The notes below the pieces were generated by a model that saw only the letters and a program-made list of their open reading frames with translations, did not search any database and was not told the DNA's origin. Below are positions 45,716 through 56,012 of a DNA stretch of 64,000 bases, one piece after another (the first letter of the stretch is position 1; each line of letters begins with the position of its first letter). Source of the DNA: Phytophthora quininea (taxonomy: Eukaryota; Oomycota; Peronosporomycetes; Peronosporales; Peronosporaceae); assembly GCA_011947345.1 (NCBI GenBank), contig JAAVTG010000771.1, forward strand, positions 58,882 to 122,881. The letters run 5' to 3'. The translations under genes were made by a program, and so were the position numbers.

Positions 45716-46089
45716 TGCAGCGGGGCTGCGTAGCGGTGCACATGCACAGAGGAAGACGTAGGACTCCCCGAGTCTGTCTCTTTAGGCGTCCCGCCTTCGG
45801 TTCTATACAAGAACCAAGTACAGTCCCGTAACTAGGACTCGCACAGTCAGTGTCCCTTAAAACAAGGACAACACGAATTAACTGCAAAAATAGAGCTGAA
45901 TTGAATTGTTTTATCTGACCCTGGTGTAAATGTATAGACTAAACTATGTGGCATAGTTAATCTAAGAGATATGTAAACGAGTGGTGGAGAGCCAGATGGC
46001 TACAGAGTCGAAACTCTATGCACGGTTAAGAGTTTCGCGTAACCTCCAAAGTCAACGCACGGTTATGACTTTCGTATAACCCCGTTACA
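45716..46089 (-). repeat. Solo LTR (374 bases) with 5-base target duplication, inserted in the Helitron
   Basis: GATGC occurs directly on both sides (45711-45715 and 46090-46094). The insert begins TGCAGCGGGG and ends CCCCGTTACA, so its termini are imperfect inverted repeats of TGTAACGGGG type, as in LTRs. Removing the insert and one GATGC joins the Helitron frame without a break (NYWNDA to IDAVLELP). I orient it on the - strand because the better-conserved TGTAACGGGG end, taken as the U3 start, is at the right. This is an inference; no internal retroelement sequence is present. Confidence 0.75.
46009..46072. repeat. Two tandem hairpin units with the same loop and different stems, inside the solo LTR
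   Basis: Unit 1 pairs CGAAACTCT (46009-46017) with AGAGTTTCG (46029-46037) around an 11-base loop ATGCACGGTTA. Unit 2 pairs AAAGTCA (46048-46054) with TGACTTT (46066-46072) around ACGCACGGTTA. The loops differ at one base while both stem arms changed together. Each loop's GGTTA can also pair with a TAACC just outside the stem. Confidence 0.8.
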
Positions 46090-46385
46090 GATGCTATCGA
46101 TGCGGTGTTAGAGCTTCCTCGTCCATTTTGCACGTGCGGCATTGTGTTTCTGAAAACAAAACATACTAACACGGCAAAATTCTTTAGAGTTCAACCCGTC
46201 CTCGTGCGGCGAGCATTGTGTTGGTTAATCGACAACAATCCGCTCTACACTAACGTGCAAATTTCAGAGGAGAATTTGGCCGCCTTGCGTAAATTTGACG
46301 TCGAACATAACCTACCAACGATAACGATCACCCCAGAGGAAGCTCGTAAAAATACGGTCCACGAGAACCAAATAAATAGTGACAT

Positions 46386-47330
46386 TGTGGTGTGACGAGA
46401 TTTATCAAAATCCGCTTCCACTGCGCCCAGAAACAGAGGGGGTCTTCGATATCCGTGGAGATGCTGAAGTGTGCTCATCTTGTGTACCCGTCGGCGGGCT
46501 GGATCTGCTCTTCGGGTGCTTCGAGGATGTTTGATCTATGAAGATCGACCGTCTTGGCGGGACGCGGGAGGTCAGGAGCTGCGTGGGAGTGCTTACTCTG
46601 CGTCCTTGAATATTTACCAGACCAGTAATCGCTTGGGTCTACTTGGATATGGGGCCTAAATCGTGGATCCAGGTGGGGGTTGCCTCGAGGGGGTGTTGTC
46701 TTTCTTGCCCTTACTTGACGCTTTCAATAGCGTGATCTTGGGGGTTGAGAGTCGATCGGTCGTCCTGGCCAAGTAATAACTCCAGTAGACTTCGGATCTG
46801 CACTTGGTACTAGTGGATCCGGGCTGAGAGTGGATCTGGCCAATATACTATCCAGATCACCCGAGTACTGCTTGATCCGCGGTGATCCCGACGTAGCTGA
46901 ACTGGGTCAATGTAGATCCCGTGGTCTTAAGCACCAGGAAGGGCAGTTGTGGTGTACAAGGCAAATTCGACTCTGTATTAACCAAATTATGAGTGGATCC
47001 ATTGGAGACCCCATCCCAAAACCTATCATCTGCACCATTTCTATACCTGCCACAGGATGCTGTCGCTTGATCGGTCCTCTGGTGTGCCAGATCCACGCCT
47101 GGAACGGCCTCAGTTGCAGATCTGGGTTGCCTACGCCCGGATCCATTGCTTCCGCGATGCATCCATATCTGATCCGGGGATCTGAGCCTGGATCCAGCAT
47201 GCTAGGTTCCCATATCGACCCCATTTCCGGGAAAGCGCTTCATCACAACCGCCTCCTGCCTGAGGTTATTGCCCTACAACGGCATTACGTCAGGCACCCC
47301 TCGCACTTCGTCCCCTGGCTTCCTTCCACA
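46386..47330 (-). repeat. LTR A (3' LTR of element 1)
   Basis: 945 bases starting TGTGGTGTG and ending TTCCTTCCACA on the + strand. It is collinear with LTR B over many blocks, for example GATATCCGT near 46448 against 58410, and a GAGAGT.GAT...CTGGCCAA...TATCCAG block near 46830-46860 against 58730-58760. Identity is visibly modest. Confidence 0.68.
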
Positions 47331-49937
47331 TGGAACACAGCCAAGACTCCGCGGGCTCGCCCCATGGCGATGAGCAAGGCTCTCCTGCTGTGCCTCCCGG
47401 CCTTGCGCCTCCGTCAGAGGCGGCTTCACCGATCCCGATCCACGCCGCGCAATCATGTATGGATCCGTCGGCACCCCTCTCGTCCCATACCGAGGTCTTG
47501 CTGGATCGCCGTACATGGGAGCTCTCACGTCTGGAGGAGCTCCTTGACAATCAACAAGATGAACTTTGCCGTCTGCACCGCGAGGTGGAGATGATCGAGA
47601 GTCTGCTTGCGGAGGAGCGCCGTGATTTCGTCTCATTCGAAATCGAGTCACTCTAAAGACAGATCCGCGCTCAAGATGACGAGATCTGTCAGCCGGCGCC
47701 GGATCCACCACCTGCACCAAGATCTGGACCGGATCGCAGCGGATCGAGACCATCTCCGAGCAGATCTCGACGATGTGGTGGCCGCCTCCAGGCGGATCTG
47801 AATAGAATCACAGCCGATCGGAACCGCTGCCAAGAAGATCTGGACGTCGCAGAGGTGGATCTGCGTCTCTTGCGGTCTCAGATATACACCACCGAACGCG
47901 ATCGTGATCAAGCTCCTGCAGCCCAAGCCACAGCGGTGGCGAACCTGGATCACCTCAGATCCCTGATTTCTGGTGTTGGATCTACGGCCCTGGATCACGC
48001 TGGGAGCGATGGGGCTCAATTAGTTGCTGCCTATGCTGTTGCGGACGCGACTGAGCGGGAGAATTCCCAGTTGACGCATGAGCTCACCCAACTTCGCTTG
48101 CTCTACGACGCTCTCGTGATCTCGCTTCAGCAGACCCGACAGGAGGTGGATCAGACTAGATCTGAGCGGGATGGCGCCTCCCAAGTGCGTGACGGCTGTC
48201 AGTCGGACATTGCCCGCCTGCGTAAGCGTCTTTCTTGCTACAGATTCCCCTCCTACAGTTCCATACTAACTCTGATCTCCGTTCCCCGTAGGCCGAGCTC
48301 TCACTGAAGCCAACAACTCCGTCAGATCCTTGACACGGGACGTCGCGCAGATCCAGTCTCGTCACCCTCCGCTATTAACGATTTAGTGTCTGTTACTGCC
48401 GAACGAGATACCCTGCTTCGGCACTTGTCCGGGATTGTCTCGTTGGCTGGGACCTGTCTCGGGGCCAAGTGTCCACGTGCTCTGGCTACGGCGGCTTGAC
48501 CTCCACCGAAGATCCCTAGACCTTCCTCGTCCTCTATCGGTCTCGCAGCGGAAACCGAGGCTGGATCTATTGTCCAGGACAATGAGGGTGACACGATCTC
48601 CGATGATCACGGTAGATCGGATGAGCCAGTTAGTGGATCCGGCGAGATCGACGGTGGCCAGGGTAATCTCGTCGAGATCGCCGATGATCAAGGTGGATCG
48701 GGCGGGCCCACTGAGGTCGATGTGGATCTGACCGGTGATGACGGCCCTTCGCCCATGGCAGCACCTGACGCGAGCAGCGATTCGAACGAGCAAATCCTCA
48801 TAGCGAAGGCCAGATCCCGCGCAGAGATCCGCCGATCGTCGGCTGAAGGCTGCCTCGCCGCTGAGGCGGACGAGGCCGTGGCTGAGACCTACCCCAGCGA
48901 CGTTCCTACGGTGGATCCTGCAGGATCTGCGTCTCCGACCGGTGGGTCACCACGCCGACCCCCGGTCTCTGGGTCTCCAGGTGGTTCGCCGCGCGGACCA
49001 CCCCCCACCCCTGGATCCCCGGGCGATTTGCGAGGTGAGTCACCCCTGGATCATCTCCTGGTGGATCACCTGGCCGATCAGCCCTTGGACCCCTGCTCTT
49101 CCGGTCAACCCTTTCGCTCCATATGAAGAATTCATCCCGGGCTTCGATCGCCCCGGTACTTTAGTCCGGCCGAGGTGGATCCGTGGGACTCGAGGTTCCT
49201 AAGCAGGATCCAGGTTACGGGTATGATCCCCTCGACTCTGGTTCGCAGATTTCCGTTGCGACCAGGGTGGATCTTCCCATTAAGACCGGCCCGGGCCCCC
49301 ACTGTACACGCCCAACAGTACTGCGCGGATCTGATTACCCCCACCAACTTGACGACATTGTTGGCGACTCGTCCTTGGGAGGTTTTGGAGAACTCCGAGC
49401 CACCGCTGACTTTTGATCTGCGTGCCCACCGTCATGCAAAAATACCCTCGCGACTGCGGTGGACCTATATCTCACCAACGAGGAGCGTGATCGTCAGGCC
49501 TACTGGGAGTCATCTCACTATTTTCCCATTTCCAACGCGATGCGTCAAGCAGATCCAGCGCTGGATCAATACTATACGGCACGGAAGCAGCGCAGATCCC
49601 ACGCCGGTCCGCGTTGGGGCAAGTTTATCAAGCTGTTGCTGGTGGCAATGCGCGACGGTTGGTGTGACATAGACATCTTGCTGGATTCATTCTTCCTGCA
49701 CTTCCCCAGAATTGAGGAGAGTGTCATTTGATATCCTGGTCGCGCAGCGCGGCTGCTGGTGCTGCTCGACCACCTGCCCGGGATCTGCCTACGGATCTGC
49801 TCGAAGCTCTCGCTGAATGTGACGAGGTGGATCCGTGGCGCAATTATTACCGGGATCTCCCTGCTTACCACCCAGCGCGCGATGTTGCACGCCTACCCTT
49901 CCGCTTTGACGCAACCGCTCGGGATCCGGGTCCGTAG
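47330..49937 (+). pseudogene. Antisense ORF region of element 1: coiled-coil/Pro-Gly-rich protein remnant
   Basis: This runs opposite to the element's own genes, between the chromodomain and the 3' LTR, starting with an ATG exactly at the LTR border. The N-terminal third is coiled-coil-like with repeated heptads (LEELLDNQQDELCRLHREVE; DLDRIAADRDHLRADLDD; ADLNRITADRNRCQEDLD). Then comes an acidic and Ser/Pro/Gly-rich stretch (48560-49080). A more ordered C-terminal part (49460-49937) contains YLTNEERDRQAYWESSHYFP and GWCDIDILLDSFFLHFP, then LDPWRNYYRDLP-like sequence. Several stops and frame changes interrupt it. No enzyme signature is seen; function unknown. Confidence 0.6.
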
Positions 49938-50440
49938 GTCGATCCTGCGTGTGGATCTTGACTGGATCTGGGTTTGCAGGCCGATCCTGCGGATGGATCT
50001 CGGTTGGATCCAGGTCTGCAGGCCGATCTTACATGCAGATCCCGGCTGATCTCAACACCCTCCGACCGGATTCGTCTCGATCCAGCCTCTTTCTTCTTCC
50101 GCCTTCGTGGATCTGCGAATTCCGCACCACTGGGTGGCGCCACTTAGTTTTAGAGTTTACCCCTCGTTTTTCAGCGGTAGATAATTCCCACGTCTCTAAT
50201 CCACAATCGTTTCAAATCTCCCTTTTCCCGCATTCAGTTTACCTTACCTGGATGCCAGTCGCTCACTTCCCTTGCATGGTCAACTTCACTTGGATCCGAG
50301 CTGTCCTGACCTTATTGTGCTCGGATCCATATGCAAATATGCACACATCAAGCCCCTTTCCTCCAGATCTGCAACCACCTTGCCGATCTCTTCAACTAAC
50401 CTCCAACAGAATGACCAACTCACTCTGCTGGATCCAACCG
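49938..50440. other. Spacer between antisense ORF and chromodomain in element 1
   Basis: About 500 bases, pyrimidine-rich on the + strand, with repeated GGATCTTG/CCGATCCTGC units near 49940-50040. I see no supported coding on either strand. Confidence 0.4.
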
Positions 50441-51975
50441 CTACTCCTCCTCGTGCGACTGCATCACGCCAAACCGGCTCTGATCCGCGCGTTTGCGAAG
50501 GGATTCATGCAATAATGCGCCACAATTTAGATCCGCTTCGTCTATCCACGACGGATCTTCATATCCCTTCCAGTGCACTAAGAATTCTCGCATGATCCGG
50601 CCATATCGTGTTCGCCTGCCTGTTCTCACGTCGGAGATCCGTTCCACTTCATGTTCATTTGGCTCTAGGTCTTGGATTCAGCTGTCTTCCGGTAGTAGGG
50701 CTTCATCGAAATCTAGTCGATTCTGTTCGTCTACCATGAGCTGGATCTTGGGTCGATATGGGTAGTCCTTCACTTTCTTCAGCTTAGATACATGTACGAT
50801 AGGGAATATACCATAGCTCGTGCCAGAGATCTCGAGCCGTATCGAGTGTTCGTTCACTTTCTCAGCCACTCGGAAGGGACCATGCCACTGATGGACCAGC
50901 TTCTTGGCATATCCTTCCTTGACGCGATCCAAATGCAGCCACACTCGTGACCCGGCTTGGATCTCGTGTGATCTGGATTCTCGTTTTGTGTTTCGGCTCG
51001 ATTTTTGATCGCCTCACGCAACTTATCATTCACTTGCTTCCTAGCTTGAGAATACCATTTTTGGATCCGGTATTTCCATCTTCGTGGATCTCGATCTCGG
51101 ATCTGGGTACTGCCCACCGGAACGATCGCCTCCAAGGTGGATCTAGGGTCCCACCCATGCACCAGATAGAAAGGTGTCTCTCCGCGGATCCGATCATGCG
51201 CCGTGTTGATCGCATCAGTTAATCTTTCGGCATATTCATCCCAATCTCGCTGATCCACATCTTGCACGTACATCTTCAGCGATCTAATCAGTGTCTAAAC
51301 CATGGGTTCAGCGGTTCCATTCGCTTCCGGACGGTAAGCCATAGTGGCATGTTGACTTTGACCCAAGATCTTGTTAAACGCGCGAAAGAAGTCGGACATA
51401 AACCCAGGTTCGCGATCGTGCCGGATCATCTCCTGGCCCCGAACCTGCGGAAAACGCACTCTTCGTACGACTCCGCGATCGTTTGTGCTGTTCTGGATGC
51501 ACTAGCTTTAGCAATTACGTAGCCCGAGAACAGATCCACCCAGATCAACAAATCAGTGTTGCTCTTGTAAGACTTGGGCAGGAAGGTATGTGATCCATGG
51601 CCACGATCTGGAAAGAGTAGGTCACTTGCACGTTTCTCGGCGACTCTCCGAGGATCGTGGGTCTACCTTTGCCCGTCTTGCAGTCAACGCACCCGCCAAC
51701 AAACTTTGGGCGCTGCGATATAGACCTCTCTAGTGGAAATATTTCCGGATCCGCTGGTAAGTTCAGCCGATCCCTTGATGCCCTCCTTCTAGACTCGTGT
51801 GGTAATAGGACAGCATGTCTTCGTAAAGTGTCTCTGGCACTACTAGCCTCGTTAATCCATCTCGATCCGTGTCGGATCCCTTACTCGGAGGGCAAAAGAA
51901 TAACAAATCTCGTTCATCCCCACCGTAATCCGCTGAGATCTTCCTACACCCCCGCGTCTTCTTGAGCCAGATCTG
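50441..51975 (-). pseudogene. Integrase with C-terminal chromodomain, element 1
   Basis: On the - strand this has an H2C2 zinc region (YHTSLEGGHQGIGRTYQRI near 51800), then the catalytic core (IWVDLFSGYV near 51545; HDREPGFMS.FF.AFNKILG with the second acidic residue; YRPEANGTAE). The last core segment is followed by an in-frame TAG (51297-51295). Downstream are the RVWLHLDRVKEGYAKKLVHQWHGPFRV segment, typical of Ty3/gypsy integrase tails, and a chromodomain (REFLVHWKGYEDPSWIDEADL). Chromodomains steer integration to particular chromatin. Several frame breaks make it inactive. Confidence 0.82.
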
Positions 51976-52700
51976 CTACATCTCCTTCAGAAACTTCTTG
52001 AGATTGTGTATCCACATCTCTTCGTCCTGCGCCTGGCGGATCCGCTCAATCCGCAAGTCTCGGATCAAGTCTTCCTGCAGAGCCGTTGGGTTGGATCTGC
52101 GTCTGGCGTTGGATCGAGTCATCACCGGCGAGATCCGTGCTGCTGGATCTCCGATCTGGGGCGTCAGGATCTCATCCAGGCGATTGAGCGTGGTCAGATC
52201 CTGGATCTTGGCTTCACCTTGCACCTCTGTGCTTTCTTGTCGCTGAAGAGCTGTGCTCGCCAAGTTGTCCGCACTAGCATTCCAATCTCGCTTGACGTGC
52301 ACCAACTCGTGATCCGGCCAGACTCGCAGTAGATCCAATACCTTCTGCCGCAACAACGTCAGCCCTGAAGCCTTGCAATCGATCTCGCCTCGTACCTGGC
52401 GGATCGCCAGGTTTGAGTCACCGCAAATCATCAACCGTGTTGGATCCAGACCCCTGAGTAATCCCAATGCCAAGATCAATCCACTATACTCAGCTTGGTT
52501 GACTGTAAGGCCTTCTGCATACACAGACCTGGCCTTCACTATGTTCCATTCGGGCAACTTCCACAAGATCGCGCTGTACGCGTCTCCACCTCTTTGATCC
52601 GGGCAGATCCATCGAAACTCACTACAAACAGGGCCTCTTCGGCTTGGATCACTGGGATTGGAGCTTGGATCTTGCGTTTGGGTTCCTTTCGGGGAGCTAT
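51976..52700 (-). pseudogene. Second RNase H (plant/archaeal type), element 1
   Basis: An independent RNase H domain lies between the RT-RNase H and integrase. Key blocks are VVSFDGSAR (first Asp), LTVNQAEYSGLILAL (catalytic Glu), ICGDSNLAIRQVRGEI (Asp), and HVKRDWNASADNLAS (last Asp). Such a second domain is known from plant Tat-type and oomycete gypsy elements and is thought to take over RNA degradation from the decayed first domain. It is split by a frame change near 52560. Confidence 0.82.
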
Positions 52701-52705
52701 GGCAG

Positions 52706-54180
52706 TCAGCGCCTCGTCCACTTTGGATCTAGGGGTAATGCTGGCAGCCAATACACCCAGGATCTCATCTTCTCCCTTGGTAGATCTCGTGATCTCAAGC
52801 GTTCATGGTGACAGCAGGGTACCCACTGTCCCAGGCGTCCCTGGAGACCGGCGGATCTAAACAGCCATGCCAGTCTAGAGTGTCGGGTCAGGATCCTGAT
52901 TTCGTGTCCCGCCAGCATGTTGTACCCTAGATCCAGCATCCGCAGCAGTGCTAAAACTCCTTCTCCACCACATTATAGTTGATCTCGTTGGATTTCAGTG
53001 TGCGGCTGGTGGATAAGACCGGATCCAGCCTTTCCTCGTGTTCCTGCGCTAGTACCGCCGAGTTCGCACAGTCACTAGCATAAACGATCACCACCGGAGT
53101 TTGATCCGGGTCAAAGTGTCGTAAGATTGGAGCTGTCGCGAGTTTCTGCTTCAAAGCTTCAAATGCTCGCCACGATCTGATCCAGCTGCCGTCTGATCTT
53201 GATGGATCCGACACGTCTGGATCCGGATCTCCCGTCTCCACATGTCGATCTACAACTTTCCATCAGCTGCCGCTTGGATCCATCCTCGGAGGCCGTCCTT
53301 TTCCAGCTCTGCGAAGTCCATCTCTCTCCGTTCGTATAGGATCGAGGCGTAGATGGCATAGTCTTCCATGTATCGGCTGTAGTAATTTAAGCTACCCAAG
53401 AACGATTGCATGGATCTCAGTGATCTGGGGAAAGGCAGATCTACTAAAGTCGACAGATCCTTTGGATTCGCCTCCAGTCCTTAGTCAGAGACTCGATGTC
53501 CCAAGTAATCCGCCTTCAGCAAGCCCCAAAACTCTTCGCTACGCTGACAGATAAATTCCATTCATCACAGGTTTCTAGCAGGCTCTCCACGCGATCACAC
53601 AGTTGATCCCACGATTTCGCTGTCACGAGGATGTCATCGATGTAGGATCTGCGTCCTAGGATTGGTCGTTTGCGCAGATCTTCAGGCTCCCCTTCCAGGA
53701 ATAGATCTGTCGGTTGATCCGTGGATCCCGACCTCGAGATCCGCATGAATCCATGCAATGCGTTACCGAGCAGATGTTGATAGATCCGCGGAGCGTTTTT
53801 AATCAAAAGGCATACGCAGCCACTCAAACAATCCGAATGGCGTGATAAATGCCGAGATCAATCGAGCTCGACCCGTCATCGACACCACCCAGAATCCGCT
53901 AGCCATGTCAAGCGAGCAATACCACAGTACTTTGTCCAGATCTTCCAGCAAGTCATTGATCAGCGGCATTGGGTACACCATCAACTTAGTCAAGCTGTTT
54001 ACCAGCCTATAGTCAATACACAAACTAATGTCCACGCCATTCTTCTTGATTATCACGACGATAGGCGAGGCCCATGGTGATCTCGACGGTTGGATGATCC
54101 TAGCGGCCAGCAGCATCTTGATCAGCTCCGAAATTTTTCTCTGAACTGGGGAGCTACCTTCCGCGCTCTCTGAGCTACAG
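52706..54180 (-). pseudogene. Reverse transcriptase and first RNase H, element 1
   Basis: The RT fingers/palm is visible as IIQPSRSPWASPIVVIIKKN, CIDYRLVNSLT, YPMPLINDLLEDL, LDMASGFWVV and FGLFEWLRMPF. Then YIDDILV gives the catalytic motif. After the thumb, the Ty3 RNase H is recognisable as ASDCANSAVL, LDPVLSTSRTLKSNEINYNVVEKEF and MLDLGYNMLAG. In this first RNase H the usual D-A-S tail and catalytic acids look eroded, consistent with replacement by the second domain. At least four frame changes occur. Confidence 0.82.
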
Positions 54181-55950
54181 GTTTAGCGTTGCCCACGTCG
54201 ATGTCACAGATCACCTCTTTTGCGGCTGGCGGCAATGCATTTCCTTTTCCGATCAGCAGGTGTCTTTTCCTCCAGATCAACCTTCGAAGTCGATCGATCT
54301 CCTCTGGGGTGTTGATCCGGGGATCCCCACCTAAAGCTCCTCAATCGTCACCTCATCGGCGGTTGAAACTACTTCCGGGAGCACCGTCATCTGATCTTTC
54401 ACATCTTCCACATTCAGATCACCACCTTCGTGATAGCACACTTGGTCATCTTCTTTCGGATCCGGATCTGATAGACCCGGATCCGGACCTTCCGGCACGG
54501 GATCTAGTCGTACCGGAGTTGGATCCAACGTCTCCTGGTCAGGAGTAGCTTCCCCAGACTGTCCAGCGACTTGCTCCCGGCCTCCTTCTGTTAGATCCTT
54601 AGTCGACAACCGAAGATCCGACGCTGGCTGCATTTCCATCGAGATCTCAACACTGCCTCTCGATCCGACAGGCAATTATTCCGTAACAAGTGGATCTGGG
54701 GTACTGGTGCCACCGATTTGCTGATCACCAGTGCCCTGTAGACATTCTTGGTGGGATCTTCAAGATCCCTCTGGATCTGGTCGATTGATTTGTCTTGGTG
54801 CTCTGATTCCGCATGGATCTGCTTCCGTTGAAGTATCCTGCGTGGAGTCGGATAAGTTGGACGTTCGACAGCGGGTCCCAAGTCGATCTCAGGCTCTTCA
54901 GGTGGAAATTCCACCGTTGCTTCCATTGCGAGATTCTGCCACTCCTTATAACGCCTGGATCCGACCGAAATGAATCCTGGTGCTCGTGGAACTCGACCCT
55001 CCGCTAACCACATGCCTACTTGCGTATGGTGACTGATCACTGCTCGCTTCTCACTCACACAGGTCACCCGCAAATACTGCGTCCTACCCAGACCGTCCTC
55101 GATCGTTGGTACCCAGCGGTCACCACGGGTGAGCCACAGTTTCTCGTGGTCTTGCGTCTTCAAACGCATAGGTAGCTCGATCGACTCTCCCACTTCGATC
55201 CACACGTTTCGATCCACCCTCAGTTGCCTCGCTTTGTCGCTATAGAGTTGGTGACGCCCACTGAGCTGGATCTTGACTTCATCGGGTAAATAAATGGACC
55301 CAACGGCTAGATCCAAGCGGATCCCTGCCGGAACCATGAAGTCCGTGCCCAAGATCGCCTCCTGTCCAGCTAGATCACCTACCCAGATGTCGAAGAATAT
55401 ACCAAATACCCTGCCAACGTGATCTTGATCCTGGTTCTTCCTTCCGTTCGGTACACATTCCCCACACAGTCTTGACTCTGGCTTGTATCGATGTAGCAGC
55501 CTACCTTACGAGCAAAGGCGGTATCCACGATGGACACCTCGGCGCCACTATCTAGCAGCAAGATCGCCTTTCATTGTTGATCTTGCCTGTGATCTTAGCT
55601 TGTCGGAACCATTTACCAGGTGCGTGACGTTTCCAATATCCGCGTGACTCTCCTGGCAGCAGATCTGTAGATCCCGGGTTGGATCCGTACGCATTTACCC
55701 GTCGGGATCCTGGATCTTCGGGATAAATATCCTCAACCACGGGAGTAAACCACTGATCCGGTGTATTCTGCTTCCAGTAGCCCTTTGGCTCATCTTGATC
55801 CAGATCTATCACCATTTGCGGGTTGGATCTTGCGAATTCGTCCGCAGGGCGTAGACTTGGCACAGCAGCAATACTTCTCACGTGCAGATCACATGTATTA
55901 TCGCGCGGATCTCGTAAGCTATTACGCGGATCTACCGATTTCCCATTCAC
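54181..55950 (-). pseudogene. Protease and protease-RT linker, element 1
   Basis: The retropepsin active site LLDSGAEVSIVDTAF lies at about 55510-55560. Upstream are two copies of a G-Y-W-K...P..WF motif (55600-55790). Downstream, ILGTDFMVPAGIRLDL is the second protease signature, followed by a 250-residue linker (54591-55352) and an acidic Pro/Asp-rich stretch (54331-54675). Frame breaks occur near 55370 and 54650. The protease would release Gag and Pol proteins. Confidence 0.72.
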
Positions 55951-56012
55951 AAATGCATAGATGCAATACTTAGAACGCTCGGCTCGTACCAGTTTCCAAC
56001 CTGGCGAGCGTC

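Larger units (their letters stand above)
45500..46385 (+). mobile_element. Helitron replicase/helicase N-terminal region, fragment
   Basis: Ignoring the solo LTR inserted at 45716-46089, the reading resembles the N-terminal domain of Helitron Rep/helicase proteins. It has a CRRCHESLRSKKIP motif, VPDELAVLNRMETRLI, then DAVLELPRP, VLVRRALCWLIDNNPLY and NVQISEENLAAL. One frame change occurs near 45640 before the insertion. The fragment is cut off on the right by the LTR beginning at 46386, where a chance TGA stop follows. The Rep HUH motif and helicase are missing, so this is a dead fragment. Helitrons move by rolling-circle transposition. Confidence 0.72.

Noticed and set aside
46830..47594. 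254-codon + strand ORF across LTR A
   Set aside because: It runs through the LTR and its border and is rich in GATC-derived Asp/Pro/Arg words; no protein feature supports it.
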